Shown here: piece by piece, positions 34,919 through 42,406 of the stretch | How the letters are laid out: each line of letters starts with the position of its first letter | Numbering within the stretch: position 1 is the first letter of the stretch | DNA from: a bacterium UBP11_UBA4055 | Lineage (GTDB): Bacteria; UBA4055 | Assembly: GCA_002382735.1 (NCBI GenBank) | Contig: DFZN01000039.1 | Location: forward strand, 27,417 to 91,416 | Direction of reading: 5' to 3' | DNA length: 64,000 nt | The notes under the pieces: generated by a model | What the model was told of the DNA's origin: nothing | The model's database searches: none | The model's input: the letters and a program-made list of their open reading frames with translations, nothing else | Made by a program: the position numbers and the translations under genes

Positions 34919-35955
34919 ACAACAGCTACAGAATAATCGACGCCAATGTAAACCGCGCAGCTGAAGGTCTTAGAGCGCTTGAGGATCATTTCAGGTTCGT
35001 CAAGAACGATAAACTAATAAATGAAAACCTTCGTGATCTCCGGCACAGAGTCAGAGAATCCCTCAAGCATCTCGACGGAATTCTGATCTCAAGCAGGGAA
35101 TCATCGAACGACAACGGTCTTGAAATATCCCAGAATTCCGGAAACGACAAAAAGACTTCCGAAAAAGAGATAATAGCGGCAAATTTCAAAAGAGTTCAGG
35201 AGGCACTCAGAAGTATCGAGGAGAACCTCAATCTTACAGGAAATTACGGTGAAGCAAAAATATTCGAAAGGATCAGGTTCGATGTTTACACTCTGGAAAG
35301 AACCGCTCTCGGAGTTATCAAAAAAAACCTGCCTGAAGGTCTCTACTGCATAACCGCTGAAGAATTTTCCAACGGCAGAAGCAATGTCGAAGTCGTAAAA
35401 GAAATGCTTGAAGCAGGGATTAAGATCATTCAGTACCGCGAAAAAGAGGAAAGAAAAACCAGAAAGCAAATGATCGCTGAATGCAGAGAGATCAGAAAGC
35501 TGACAAGAGAGCACGGAGCTTTATTCATTGTGAATGATTTTCTGGATATCGCGATAATTTGTGAAGCCGACGGAATTCACTGCGGACAGGACGACATGTC
35601 GGTTCAGGATGTGAAAAAACTCGCTCCACATCTCATGGTCGGAATTTCAACTCATTCTCCGGATCAGGCACCAAAAGCAGTTGAGGACGGAGCGGATTAC
35701 ATCGGTGTGGGGCCGATATTCTCGACTAAAACAAAGAAAAATGTCTGTGATGCTGTCGGCTTTGAATATCTTGAATTCGCTGTCAAAAACATAAAGATCC
35801 CGTTCGTAGCTATCGGAGGTATAAAAGAACACAATATCGGAGAAGTGGTCAAAAGAGGCGCGAAAATAATAGCATTGGTCACTGAGATCGTCGGCGCGGA
35901 AAACATAAAAGAGAAGATCGGAAATTTAAATAATAAATTAAAGGATATAAGATGA
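34915..35955 (+). CDS. thiE: ThiD2-ThiE fusion: HMP-P kinase domain and thiamine phosphate synthase
   Basis: A 346-residue two-domain protein. Residues about 1-130 ([20 protein letters not shown], then RHRVRE and [12 protein letters not shown]) match the ThiD2 family, reported to be a monofunctional HMP-phosphate kinase. Residues about 140-346 are thiamine phosphate synthase ([51 protein letters not shown]), joining HMP-PP and thiazole phosphate. The fusion explains the absence of a separate thiD in the operon. It overlaps thiH and thiC by ATGA at both ends, so all are translationally coupled. Confidence 0.9.
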   Translation: MNNSYRIIDANVNRAAEGLRALEDHFRFVKNDKLINENLRDLRHRVRESLKHLDGILISSRESSNDNGLEISQNSGNDKKTSEKEIIAANFKRVQEALRSIEENLNLTGNYGEAKIFERIRFDVYTLERTALGVIKKNLPEGLYCITAEEFSNGRSNVEVVKEMLEAGIKIIQYREKEERKTRKQMIAECREIRKLTREHGALFIVNDFLDIAIICEADGIHCGQDDMSVQDVKKLAPHLMVGISTHSPDQAPKAVEDGADYIGVGPIFSTKTKKNVCDAVGFEYLEFAVKNIKIPFVAIGGIKEHNIGEVVKRGAKIIALVTEIVGAENIKEKIGNLNNKLKDIR

Positions 35956-37238
35956 ATTACACAACACAGATGGACGCGGCATCCAAAGGAATAGTCACTC
36001 CTCAGATGCAGGATGTTCTAAATGATGAACATATCAGCGAACAGGAACTTTTGAAACTGATGTCGGAAGGAAAAATAGTCATTCCGGCAAATAAAAATCA
36101 TAAGAACCTGAGAGGTATCGGTATCGGTCAGGGCTTAAAAACCAAAGTCAATGTTAATCTCGGCGTTTCGAAGGACTGCTTTAACCTTGACATGGAGATG
36201 AAAAAAGTCAGAACCGCTCTTAAACTGAAAACTGATGCAATCATGGATCTGAGTACATTCGGTGATACGCAATCATTCAGAAAGCTGATCGTGAAAGAAT
36301 CACCCGTTATGCTTGGAACCGTGCCTATTTATGATACGGTGAGGGAGTATATCAACAAACCGATAAAAGACATCTCTGTTGACGAGTGGTTCGGAATTAC
36401 CGAAAGACACATACTTGACGGCATAGATTTCCTGACCATACATGCAGGACTGACAAAAGTAGTAATTGAAAGAGTTAAGAAAAATATGAGGCTGACCCAT
36501 GTAGTTTCGAGGGGCGGATCGATCCTGATGGAATGGATGGAAGAGAACGAAGCGGAAAATCCCTTCTACGAACATTTTGAAAGACTTCTCGATCTGTGTG
36601 AAAAATATGATGTGACTTTGAGCCTCGGCGACGGTCTCAGGCCGGGTTGCTTGAAGGACAGCACAGACGCGCCGCAGATACAGGAACTTATCATGCTTGG
36701 TGAACTGACGAAGCAGGCATGGAAGAGAAAAGTTCAGATTATGATCGAAGGACCCGGACATGTTCCTTTGAACGAGATCATTTCCAACATGCAGCTTCAG
36801 AAGAAGCTCTGTCACGGCGCGCCCTTTTATGTACTCGGCCCGCTTGTGACCGACATCGCTCCCGGCTACGATCATATCACAGCCGCCATTGGCGGAGCTC
36901 TTGCGGCGGCTCACGGGGCGGACTTCCTGTGCTATGTTACGCCTGCGGAACATCTCCGCCTGCCCGACCTTGACGATATGAAGGAAGGCGTTATCGCCAC
37001 CCGCATTGCCGCCCACGCCGCCGACATTGCGCGGGGACTCCCCGGCGCAATGGACTGGGACAACGCGATGAGCAAGGCGCGCCACGACCTTGACTGGAAA
37101 GCGCAGATAGACCTCGCCATTGACCCCGAAAAAGCAAAAGCTTACCGCGAATCAGCAGCGCCCTTAGACGAGGAAGTATGCTCGATGTGCGGCGAGTTCT
37201 GCGCGATAAAAAGAAGCAACAGAGTTCTGGATAAATAG
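35952..37238 (+). CDS. thiC: Phosphomethylpyrimidine synthase ThiC
   Basis: A 428-residue radical SAM-type enzyme converting AIR to HMP phosphate. The short form of the family is seen here, with [42 protein letters not shown] and [16 protein letters not shown]. The C-terminal cluster motif CSMCGEFC is complete. From about 36830 to 37160 the gene is far richer in GC than before (41 of 60 bases at 37021-37080 against 22 of 60 at 36181-36240). Last gene of the operon; no clear terminator follows. Confidence 0.97.
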   Translation: MNYTTQMDAASKGIVTPQMQDVLNDEHISEQELLKLMSEGKIVIPANKNHKNLRGIGIGQGLKTKVNVNLGVSKDCFNLDMEMKKVRTALKLKTDAIMDLSTFGDTQSFRKLIVKESPVMLGTVPIYDTVREYINKPIKDISVDEWFGITERHILDGIDFLTIHAGLTKVVIERVKKNMRLTHVVSRGGSILMEWMEENEAENPFYEHFERLLDLCEKYDVTLSLGDGLRPGCLKDSTDAPQIQELIMLGELTKQAWKRKVQIMIEGPGHVPLNEIISNMQLQKKLCHGAPFYVLGPLVTDIAPGYDHITAAIGGALAAAHGADFLCYVTPAEHLRLPDLDDMKEGVIATRIAAHAADIARGLPGAMDWDNAMSKARHDLDWKAQIDLAIDPEKAKAYRESAAPLDEEVCSMCGEFCAIKRSNRVLDK

Positions 37239-37274
37239 TGAAATAATATCTTCATGCTCTTTTTACAGAGAATT

Positions 37275-37484
37275 CTAAAGTTTTGCTGCGTTAAATAACT
37301 CTTCGCATTCGTAGTATTTCTTACTCAGCCAACCTTTTCCTTTTTGTAAATTCTCCTTTTCAATTGGTGGATTAAAAAGCATTCTCGGTTTTCCAAGTAA
37401 TAATAGAATAAGTGATGTTTCTTCATTATATTTTTCATTTTTTTTAATTTGTAAAAGCATATCATCGATTTTATCGACTTTCAA
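37275..37484 (-). CDS. Hypothetical ORF, probable 3' half of a gene split at a poly-A tract
   Basis: A 69-codon frame opening with TTG that overlaps the preceding frame's stop (TTGA). No family recognised; it ends in WLSKKYYECEELFNAAKL. Adding one base to the run of eight A (minus strand, 37496-37489) joins it smoothly to the frame at 37481-37732. It is therefore better seen as the second half of one gene of about 150 codons than as a gene of its own. Confidence 0.45.
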   Translation of the reverse strand: MKVDKIDDMLLQIKKNEKYNEETSLILLLLGKPRMLFNPPIEKENLQKGKGWLSKKYYECEELFNAAKL

Positions 37485-37732
37485 TTTATTTTTTTTATAT
37501 GACTTTTTATTCCTTCAACTAATTCATAAAACGATTTAACTTCAAGATGTTTTTCAATTCCAGCAATATAACTCAATCCGACTTTTATTCCAGGAGAAAT
37601 TACAGAGATTTGATTACCAAAGCAAGGGGCAAAATATGTGCATTTATAAACATTGTCATTTGCTTTGCAAAAATAAACACGGCCTTGTAGAAACAATGAT
37701 AAATTAGGTATTTTATTCACATTACTAATCAT
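37481..37732 (-). CDS. Hypothetical ORF, probable 5' half of a split gene
   Basis: An 83-codon frame starting ATG (MISNVNKIPNLSLFLQGR) without a visible ribosome site. AT-rich and unlike its neighbours. No domain recognised. The frame ends right after an A8 tract. See the following frame for the likely continuation. It lies convergent to the thiamine operon, in a region of decayed accessory DNA. Confidence 0.45.
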   Translation of the reverse strand: MISNVNKIPNLSLFLQGRVYFCKANDNVYKCTYFAPCFGNQISVISPGIKVGLSYIAGIEKHLEVKSFYELVEGIKSHIKKIN

Positions 37733-37828
37733 TTAAATCTATTACAATTGGTATAGTAATTCAAGTCAGTAATAATGGCTACCCCTTTTTGTTCATTACT
37801 CCAAAAATCACTTTACTACTTATACAGT
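37733..37828. other. AT-rich gap with no recognisable gene
   Basis: Together with 38121-38162 this is the part of the 37733-38217 gene gap that holds nothing I can name. The rest of the gap is the decayed gene at 37829-38120 and the promoter of the toxin-antitoxin operon. Confidence 0.6.
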
Positions 37829-38120
37829 TCAATTTTCGTTAAAGAGAATTAATCTCTCGTCGGGTATGATGCCTTCCCAAAATGCTTCGATAAACCGGAT
37901 CTTCAGGTATCTTAAATGTGTTTTGGGAATTTCGATGATATTAGGTGACGGGTCGTCAATAAATGTGCGGATCTGCCCTCCGCCCTTTATTTTTTCAGGC
38001 CGTCTAAATAGCATTTACCAAGCTGCTTGAAACCCGATACATTTTCATTCGAATAGCTAAATTCCAGTTCTTTAAGAGTTTTGTTCCCTCAGCCGGTACC
38101 GCGATTTCTTGAGTCTGAAT
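37829..38120 (-). pseudogene. Multiply frameshifted remnant of an unrecognised gene
   Basis: On the minus strand three frames each carry a protein-like piece in consecutive order: IQTQEIAVPAEGTK, then KTLKELEFSYSNENVSGFKQ (from about 38085 to 38005, ending at a stop), then GGGQIRTFIDDPSPNIIEIP and on to FNEN with a stop at 37829. Each junction needs a shift of one or two bases. The last piece is open for 61 codons (37829-38014) and could be mistaken for a gene. Family unknown. Confidence 0.5.
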
Positions 38121-38162
38121 TTATCGAATAATAAAGATCGTATCAACATCAAAAAAGAAGAT

Positions 38163-38191
38163 TTGTTTAAATATCGGAAGTTTAGTATATT
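38163..38191 (+). promoter_or_regulatory. Promoter-like element of the RelE/ParE toxin-antitoxin operon
   Basis: TTGTTT (38163-38168), a 17-base spacer and TATATT (38186-38191, followed by TG) lie 27 bases before the antitoxin ATG. The same pattern occurs at 19718-19746 (-) and 60280-60308 (+). Confidence 0.6.
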
Positions 38192-38217
38192 TGAATTAAA
38201 ATGAAACTGGGGTAATT

Positions 38218-38430
38218 ATGATAACGAAAGACCTTAAAAATGAGACTTTAAAATTGAGCCCGATCGAGAAAGTTCAATTGGTAGAATTGATATTGCAGAG
38301 CCTGAATGAATTTGATACGAAAATAGAGAATCTATGGGTAGCCGAATCTGAAGCGAGATATGGTGACTATAAGGATGGTAAATTAAAGGAAGTATCTTTC
38401 GAGGATGTCAAAAAAAGGCTTAATAAATGA
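38218..38430 (+). CDS. Addiction-module antitoxin
   Basis: A 70-residue protein of the putative addiction-module component family that partners RelE/ParE toxins. The N-terminal helix LSPIEKVQLVELILQSL is typical, followed by an acidic linker and the tail VSFEDVKKRL. GGGGT precedes the ATG. The stop overlaps the toxin start by ATGA, giving translational coupling. It probably represses its own promoter together with the toxin (family knowledge). Confidence 0.88.
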   Translation: MITKDLKNETLKLSPIEKVQLVELILQSLNEFDTKIENLWVAESEARYGDYKDGKLKEVSFEDVKKRLNK

Positions 38431-38717
38431 AAATCGTTTTTCTGCCTCCCGCAGTTAAAGAACTTGAAGACGCAATAAACTATTATAATTTTCAGCTCGA
38501 AAAGCTGGGTGATCAGTTCTATCAGGAATTCTCGGAAGCTTGTTTACTTATCAGAAATTTTCCTTCCATCTGGCATAAAACAGGTAAATTTACAAGAAGA
38601 TTCGTATTAAAAAGATTTCCGTATCTTATCCTTTTCGTTGCAGAACCAGATAAGATCATAATTACTGCTGTTGCTCATCAACACAGAAATCCTGAATCAT
38701 ATATCAGAAGTTTATAA
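38427..38717 (+). CDS. RelE/ParE superfamily toxin
   Basis: A 96-residue toxin. The N-terminal PAVKELEDAINYYN helix, the central KRFPYLILFVAE strand pair and the C-terminal AVAHQHRNPESY are the standard signature of this superfamily. Whether it cuts mRNA at the ribosome (RelE) or poisons gyrase (ParE) cannot be told from sequence. Full length. Only 5 bases separate its stop from the lnt start, so the essential-type gene lnt seems to be read from the toxin transcript. Confidence 0.92.
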   Translation: MKIVFLPPAVKELEDAINYYNFQLEKLGDQFYQEFSEACLLIRNFPSIWHKTGKFTRRFVLKRFPYLILFVAEPDKIIITAVAHQHRNPESYIRSL

Positions 38718-38722
38718 TATTT

Positions 38723-40273
38723 ATGGCAGAGAATTACAAAAAACAATATTTAATAATCTCAGTCATCCTCTCGGGACTTGCGACAGGACTTATATTTCCG
38801 CCTGTTCATAGCACCTACGCGGTAATTTTATTTCTCATTCCGTTCATTCACGCGCTTTACACCGACCCTGAAAAGTCGGTCCGGTACAGTTTTTTCTTCG
38901 GATTATCACTTACTATGGCTTCATGCTGGTGGATATTTTCAAACTCAGGCGCGGACGCATTGTGGATACAGATCATCTCCGGCTTCGGATTATTCATTGT
39001 GAGCGCTTCGTATTACGCACTTTTCGGACTGATCTACAAATATTCGTGCAGGCTTTTCGGGGAGAAGGCGATTTGGACACTCCCTCTGCTCTGGGGCGGT
39101 ATGGAAACGGCCATGCTTTTCGAGGAACTCGCTTTCCCCTGGACATACCTGGCTCACACGCTCACAGGAAAAACAGAATTCATTCAGATAGCTGAATTTT
39201 TCGGCGTAAGCTGTGTCTCAATGGCAATTCTATATATTTCGATCATGATCTACAGTTCAATAAAATATATGCGCAAGAGAGACTACTTCAGAACATATAC
39301 AAGACTTCAGGCAGCCCTGCTTCTATTCTTCGGTCTGATCATTTTCGGCTGGCTGAGGATGGGATATGTAGCAAAGCATCTTGAAACCTCAGACACAATT
39401 AAGGCATCGCTCATACATCCCGGTCTCGATGTGGAGTACAAGTGGGAAAAAGAGAATTTTAAGAATATCATAGATACTCAGTTGACTCTAAGCGAAGCTG
39501 CGCTGCCTGAAAAACCCGACCTCATCATCTGGGGCGAGAGCAATTTTCCAAAATACCTCGAGAATAACCCCTCATACATAGGCGATTTTCTGATATTTGC
39601 CGCTGATAAGAAGGTCGATCTGTGCGTAGGCTCCCTCGGCTATGACTTCTTCCCCGAGACCGAATCCTTTAAAAAATATAACAGCGTTTTCTTCTTCGAT
39701 CAGAACAATCAGACTTCAAGATATGATAAAAGAAAACTGGTTCCTTTCGGCGAGAGTTTCCCTTTTGCGTGGGTGCTCACTTTTCTCAAGGACATATCTC
39801 TCGGTCAGGCTAATTTCGATAAAGGTCAGAATAATATCTCTTTCGAAATGACTTCGGGATATAAATTTCATACGAACATCTGCTACGAAGCTCTTTTCCC
39901 CTATTACAACGCTTCTCTTGTACGAAAAGGATCGGAATTTATCGTCAATGTTTCGAATGACGCATGGTATGAAGGAACAAGGCAGGTTTTCCAGCACAGC
40001 AGATTCAATATTTTCAGAGCGATCGAGAACAGGAGAAGTGTCGTACGACTTGCCAATAAAGCGGAAAATTCACTCTTCCTTCCGACCGGCGAGCAGCAGA
40101 TACTCTTTTACAACGAAAAAAATACTCATAGAACTGTCGGCATACCTTTGAACGGTCAGATAACATTCTTTACCCGATACGGCAGATATTTCGCCCTGTT
40201 CCTGTTACTGCTGAACGGCGCTGTGCTTGCGGCGGGACTGCTGATGAGAAAAAAATCACCGGGGAAAATATGA
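38723..40273 (+). CDS. lnt: Apolipoprotein N-acyltransferase
   Basis: A 516-residue inner-membrane enzyme adding the third acyl chain to lipoproteins. Six or so transmembrane helices occupy about residues 8-220. The nitrilase-like periplasmic domain follows with the catalytic triad visible: Glu in IIWGESNFP, Lys in YDKRKLVPFGE and Cys in NICYEALFP. A final helix lies near the C-terminus (FALFLLLLNGAVLAAGLL). No ribosome site precedes the ATG, which lies 5 bases after the toxin stop, so translation is probably coupled. It overlaps thiI by ATGA. Its presence implies an outer membrane with triacylated lipoproteins. Confidence 0.95.
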   Translation: MAENYKKQYLIISVILSGLATGLIFPPVHSTYAVILFLIPFIHALYTDPEKSVRYSFFFGLSLTMASCWWIFSNSGADALWIQIISGFGLFIVSASYYALFGLIYKYSCRLFGEKAIWTLPLLWGGMETAMLFEELAFPWTYLAHTLTGKTEFIQIAEFFGVSCVSMAILYISIMIYSSIKYMRKRDYFRTYTRLQAALLLFFGLIIFGWLRMGYVAKHLETSDTIKASLIHPGLDVEYKWEKENFKNIIDTQLTLSEAALPEKPDLIIWGESNFPKYLENNPSYIGDFLIFAADKKVDLCVGSLGYDFFPETESFKKYNSVFFFDQNNQTSRYDKRKLVPFGESFPFAWVLTFLKDISLGQANFDKGQNNISFEMTSGYKFHTNICYEALFPYYNASLVRKGSEFIVNVSNDAWYEGTRQVFQHSRFNIFRAIENRRSVVRLANKAENSLFLPTGEQQILFYNEKNTHRTVGIPLNGQITFFTRYGRYFALFLLLLNGAVLAAGLLMRKKSPGKI

Positions 40274-41445
40274 AAATAATATATCTCATCAAATACGGCG
40301 AGCTTATGCTCAAAAAAAAGAACAGGCGCTTCTTTGAGGATATGGTCATAAGGAACTGCTATGCTGTTCTAAGAGCCCACAACATAAAAAAAGTGAAACT
40401 TTTCGGAAGATTTTTGTTCGAGGCTGAGGTGACTGACGATGCTGAAAAGAATATCATCACTGAAAAGCTGCGAACGAGGATATTCGGACTCAACAGCATC
40501 AGTCCCGGTATTGAGATCGAAAACGATATGGATAAGATCGCCGAAGAATGCATAAGACAAGCCGAGATAGAGATTGCCGCTCATAACCCGAAGACATTTA
40601 AGATCGAAGTGCGCAGACCTTTTAAGAATTTTGCGAAAACATCGCTTCAGATAGCTTCAGATCTTGGTTCAGCAGTCTGGACGAGATTTCAGCACCTTGA
40701 GGTGGATCTGACTAATCCCGATATGACGATCTATGTCGAGTTACTTCAGGATTTCACTGTCGTTTATTCAAAGAAATATCAGTGCCTGAAAGGACTTCCT
40801 GTCGGAACAGCAGGTAAGGTCGGGCTTCTGCTTTCCGGGGGGATCGATTCCCCTGTAGCCGGTTACCTCGCTCAAAAAAGGGGATGCTACCTCAACTGCA
40901 TCTACTTCCACTCCCCACCGCACACTTCGCAGAAGGCAAAAGAGAAGGTTTTTGAGCTCGCGAAGAAGCTAAAGGATTATCAGACAGGTATAAGGGTATA
41001 TACGGTCAATTTCACAGAAAGCCAGCTTATGCTCAAAAAACTTACTGATGAGCAGTATTTCGTAGTCCTCGGCAGAAGGATGATGATGAGAATTGCGAAT
41101 AAGATAGCAAAAGAGCATGAATTCAAAGCCCTCATCACTGGAGAAAGTCTCGGACAGGTATCGAGCCAGACCCTCGAAAATATGCACTGTATAGACACAA
41201 TAGCCGAACTGCCTGTATTAAGGCCGCTGATCTGTTACGATAAAGATGAGACCATCGAGATCGCACGCAGGATAGGAACTTTTGACATATCAGTACTTCC
41301 TTATGATGACTGCTGTACACTTTTTCTGCCGCCCAACCCCAACACAAGATCGAAACCATATAACCTCGAACGCGAAGAAAAGAAAGTCGATATTGATGCG
41401 ATCGTTAAAAAAGCTGTAGAAACTGTCGAAGTGACCGATCTATAA
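40270..41445 (+). CDS. thiI: tRNA 4-thiouridine synthetase ThiI
   Basis: A 391-residue enzyme that adenylates and thiolates U8 of tRNA and can feed sulfur to thiazole synthesis. The N-terminal ferredoxin-like and THUMP regions (about 1-165) precede the PP-loop LLLSGGIDSPVAGYL. GESLGQVSSQTLENM is the classic downstream motif. The conserved Cys region is YDDCCTLF. The C-terminal rhodanese domain of the E. coli enzyme is absent; in this short form thiazole sulfur transfer depends on another route. Coupled to lnt. The last six bases overlap the convergent SDR gene. Confidence 0.95.
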   Translation: MKIIYLIKYGELMLKKKNRRFFEDMVIRNCYAVLRAHNIKKVKLFGRFLFEAEVTDDAEKNIITEKLRTRIFGLNSISPGIEIENDMDKIAEECIRQAEIEIAAHNPKTFKIEVRRPFKNFAKTSLQIASDLGSAVWTRFQHLEVDLTNPDMTIYVELLQDFTVVYSKKYQCLKGLPVGTAGKVGLLLSGGIDSPVAGYLAQKRGCYLNCIYFHSPPHTSQKAKEKVFELAKKLKDYQTGIRVYTVNFTESQLMLKKLTDEQYFVVLGRRMMMRIANKIAKEHEFKALITGESLGQVSSQTLENMHCIDTIAELPVLRPLICYDKDETIEIARRIGTFDISVLPYDDCCTLFLPPNPNTRSKPYNLEREEKKVDIDAIVKKAVETVEVTDL

Positions 41446-42204
41446 TTTCCTGTGAACTACAGTTGCTGAAGCCTGAGAATTCGGTGTGACGGTCAACTCG
41501 CAGATCTGGACATGCTCAGGCAGGCTTGCTGAAAAGAAAACGATGTCGGCGATATCTTCAGCGGTCAGAGCTTTTAATCCCCGATAAACTTTTTTTGCTC
41601 TCTCCTTATCCCCGTGAAACCTTACCACGCTGAAGTTCGTCTCCACGAGCCCGGGCTGAACATTCGTAACTCTGACCGGTGTATCTACCGTATCCATCCT
41701 CAATCCGTCGCTGATCAGCCTGACCGCCGCCTTCACTCCGCAGTAAACCGCTCCGTTCGGATACGCCGCAACCCCCGCTATCGATCCGATATTGATGACA
41801 TGACCTTTCTTATTCCTGATCATAAGCGGAACGATGTTTCTTGAGAGGTAGAGAAGCCCTTTCACATTCGAGTCTATCATCTCGTCCCAGTCGTCCATGT
41901 TCCCGTCATGAAATTTTTCAAGCCCTAAAGCTCCGCCCGCGTTATTCACTAGAACATCTATCTTCTGCCACTTTTTAGGTAGTTCGCCTATCACGGTCGC
42001 GACTTTTTCCCTGTCCCGCACATCCAGCTGATAGGTCAATATCTCGGTATCATACTTCTTATTTATCGACTCGGCAACTTTGATCAGCTTGTCAATATCT
42101 CTCGAACAAAGGATCAGCTTAGCACCTTTTTCGGCAAATTTTTCAGCGCAGGCTTTACCGATCCCGCTATTCGCCCCTGAAATAAATACTATCTTGTTCT
42201 TCAT
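41440..42204 (-). CDS. Short-chain dehydrogenase/reductase (YdfG-like)
   Basis: A 254-residue classical SDR oxidoreductase. The cofactor motif SGANSGIGKA is at about 9-18, LDVRDRE and NNAGGAL follow, and the active site has Ser in GSIAG and YCGVKAA (Tyr-x3-Lys). Arg36 in CSRD favours NADP. The end of the chain (PNGAVYCGVKAA, TPVRVTNVQPGLVETNF) resembles the serine/3-hydroxy acid dehydrogenase YdfG group; the substrate is not provable. Single gene, convergent with thiI and divergent from the subtilase gene. Confidence 0.93.
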   Translation of the reverse strand: MKNKIVFISGANSGIGKACAEKFAEKGAKLILCSRDIDKLIKVAESINKKYDTEILTYQLDVRDREKVATVIGELPKKWQKIDVLVNNAGGALGLEKFHDGNMDDWDEMIDSNVKGLLYLSRNIVPLMIRNKKGHVINIGSIAGVAAYPNGAVYCGVKAAVRLISDGLRMDTVDTPVRVTNVQPGLVETNFSVVRFHGDKERAKKVYRGLKALTAEDIADIVFFSASLPEHVQICELTVTPNSQASATVVHRKL

Positions 42205-42406
42205 AAAATAAATTCCCGCTTTTTTTTGGTAATCTAAAGATATATTAGCATTTTTTCAACATTTTTCTATATCGAAACGATAAATATATGATTTTTGTTA
42301 TACATTTTTATTATTTTTCGATTATATTTGTGTTGATCTTTTCCCGACAAGAAAGTAATGTGATGTTTCTATATAAATAATTGAAGTGAAAAAGAGGAGG
42401 AGAAGT

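Noticed and set aside
36300..37085. Long minus-strand open frame within thiC
   Set aside because: A shadow frame made possible by the GC-rich 3' part; thiC on the plus strand has complete family motifs.
42205..42406. Promoter for the subtilase at the TATATTTG near 42323
   Set aside because: The nearest TTG is 22 bases away from the box and the leader would be long; not strong enough to report as a feature.
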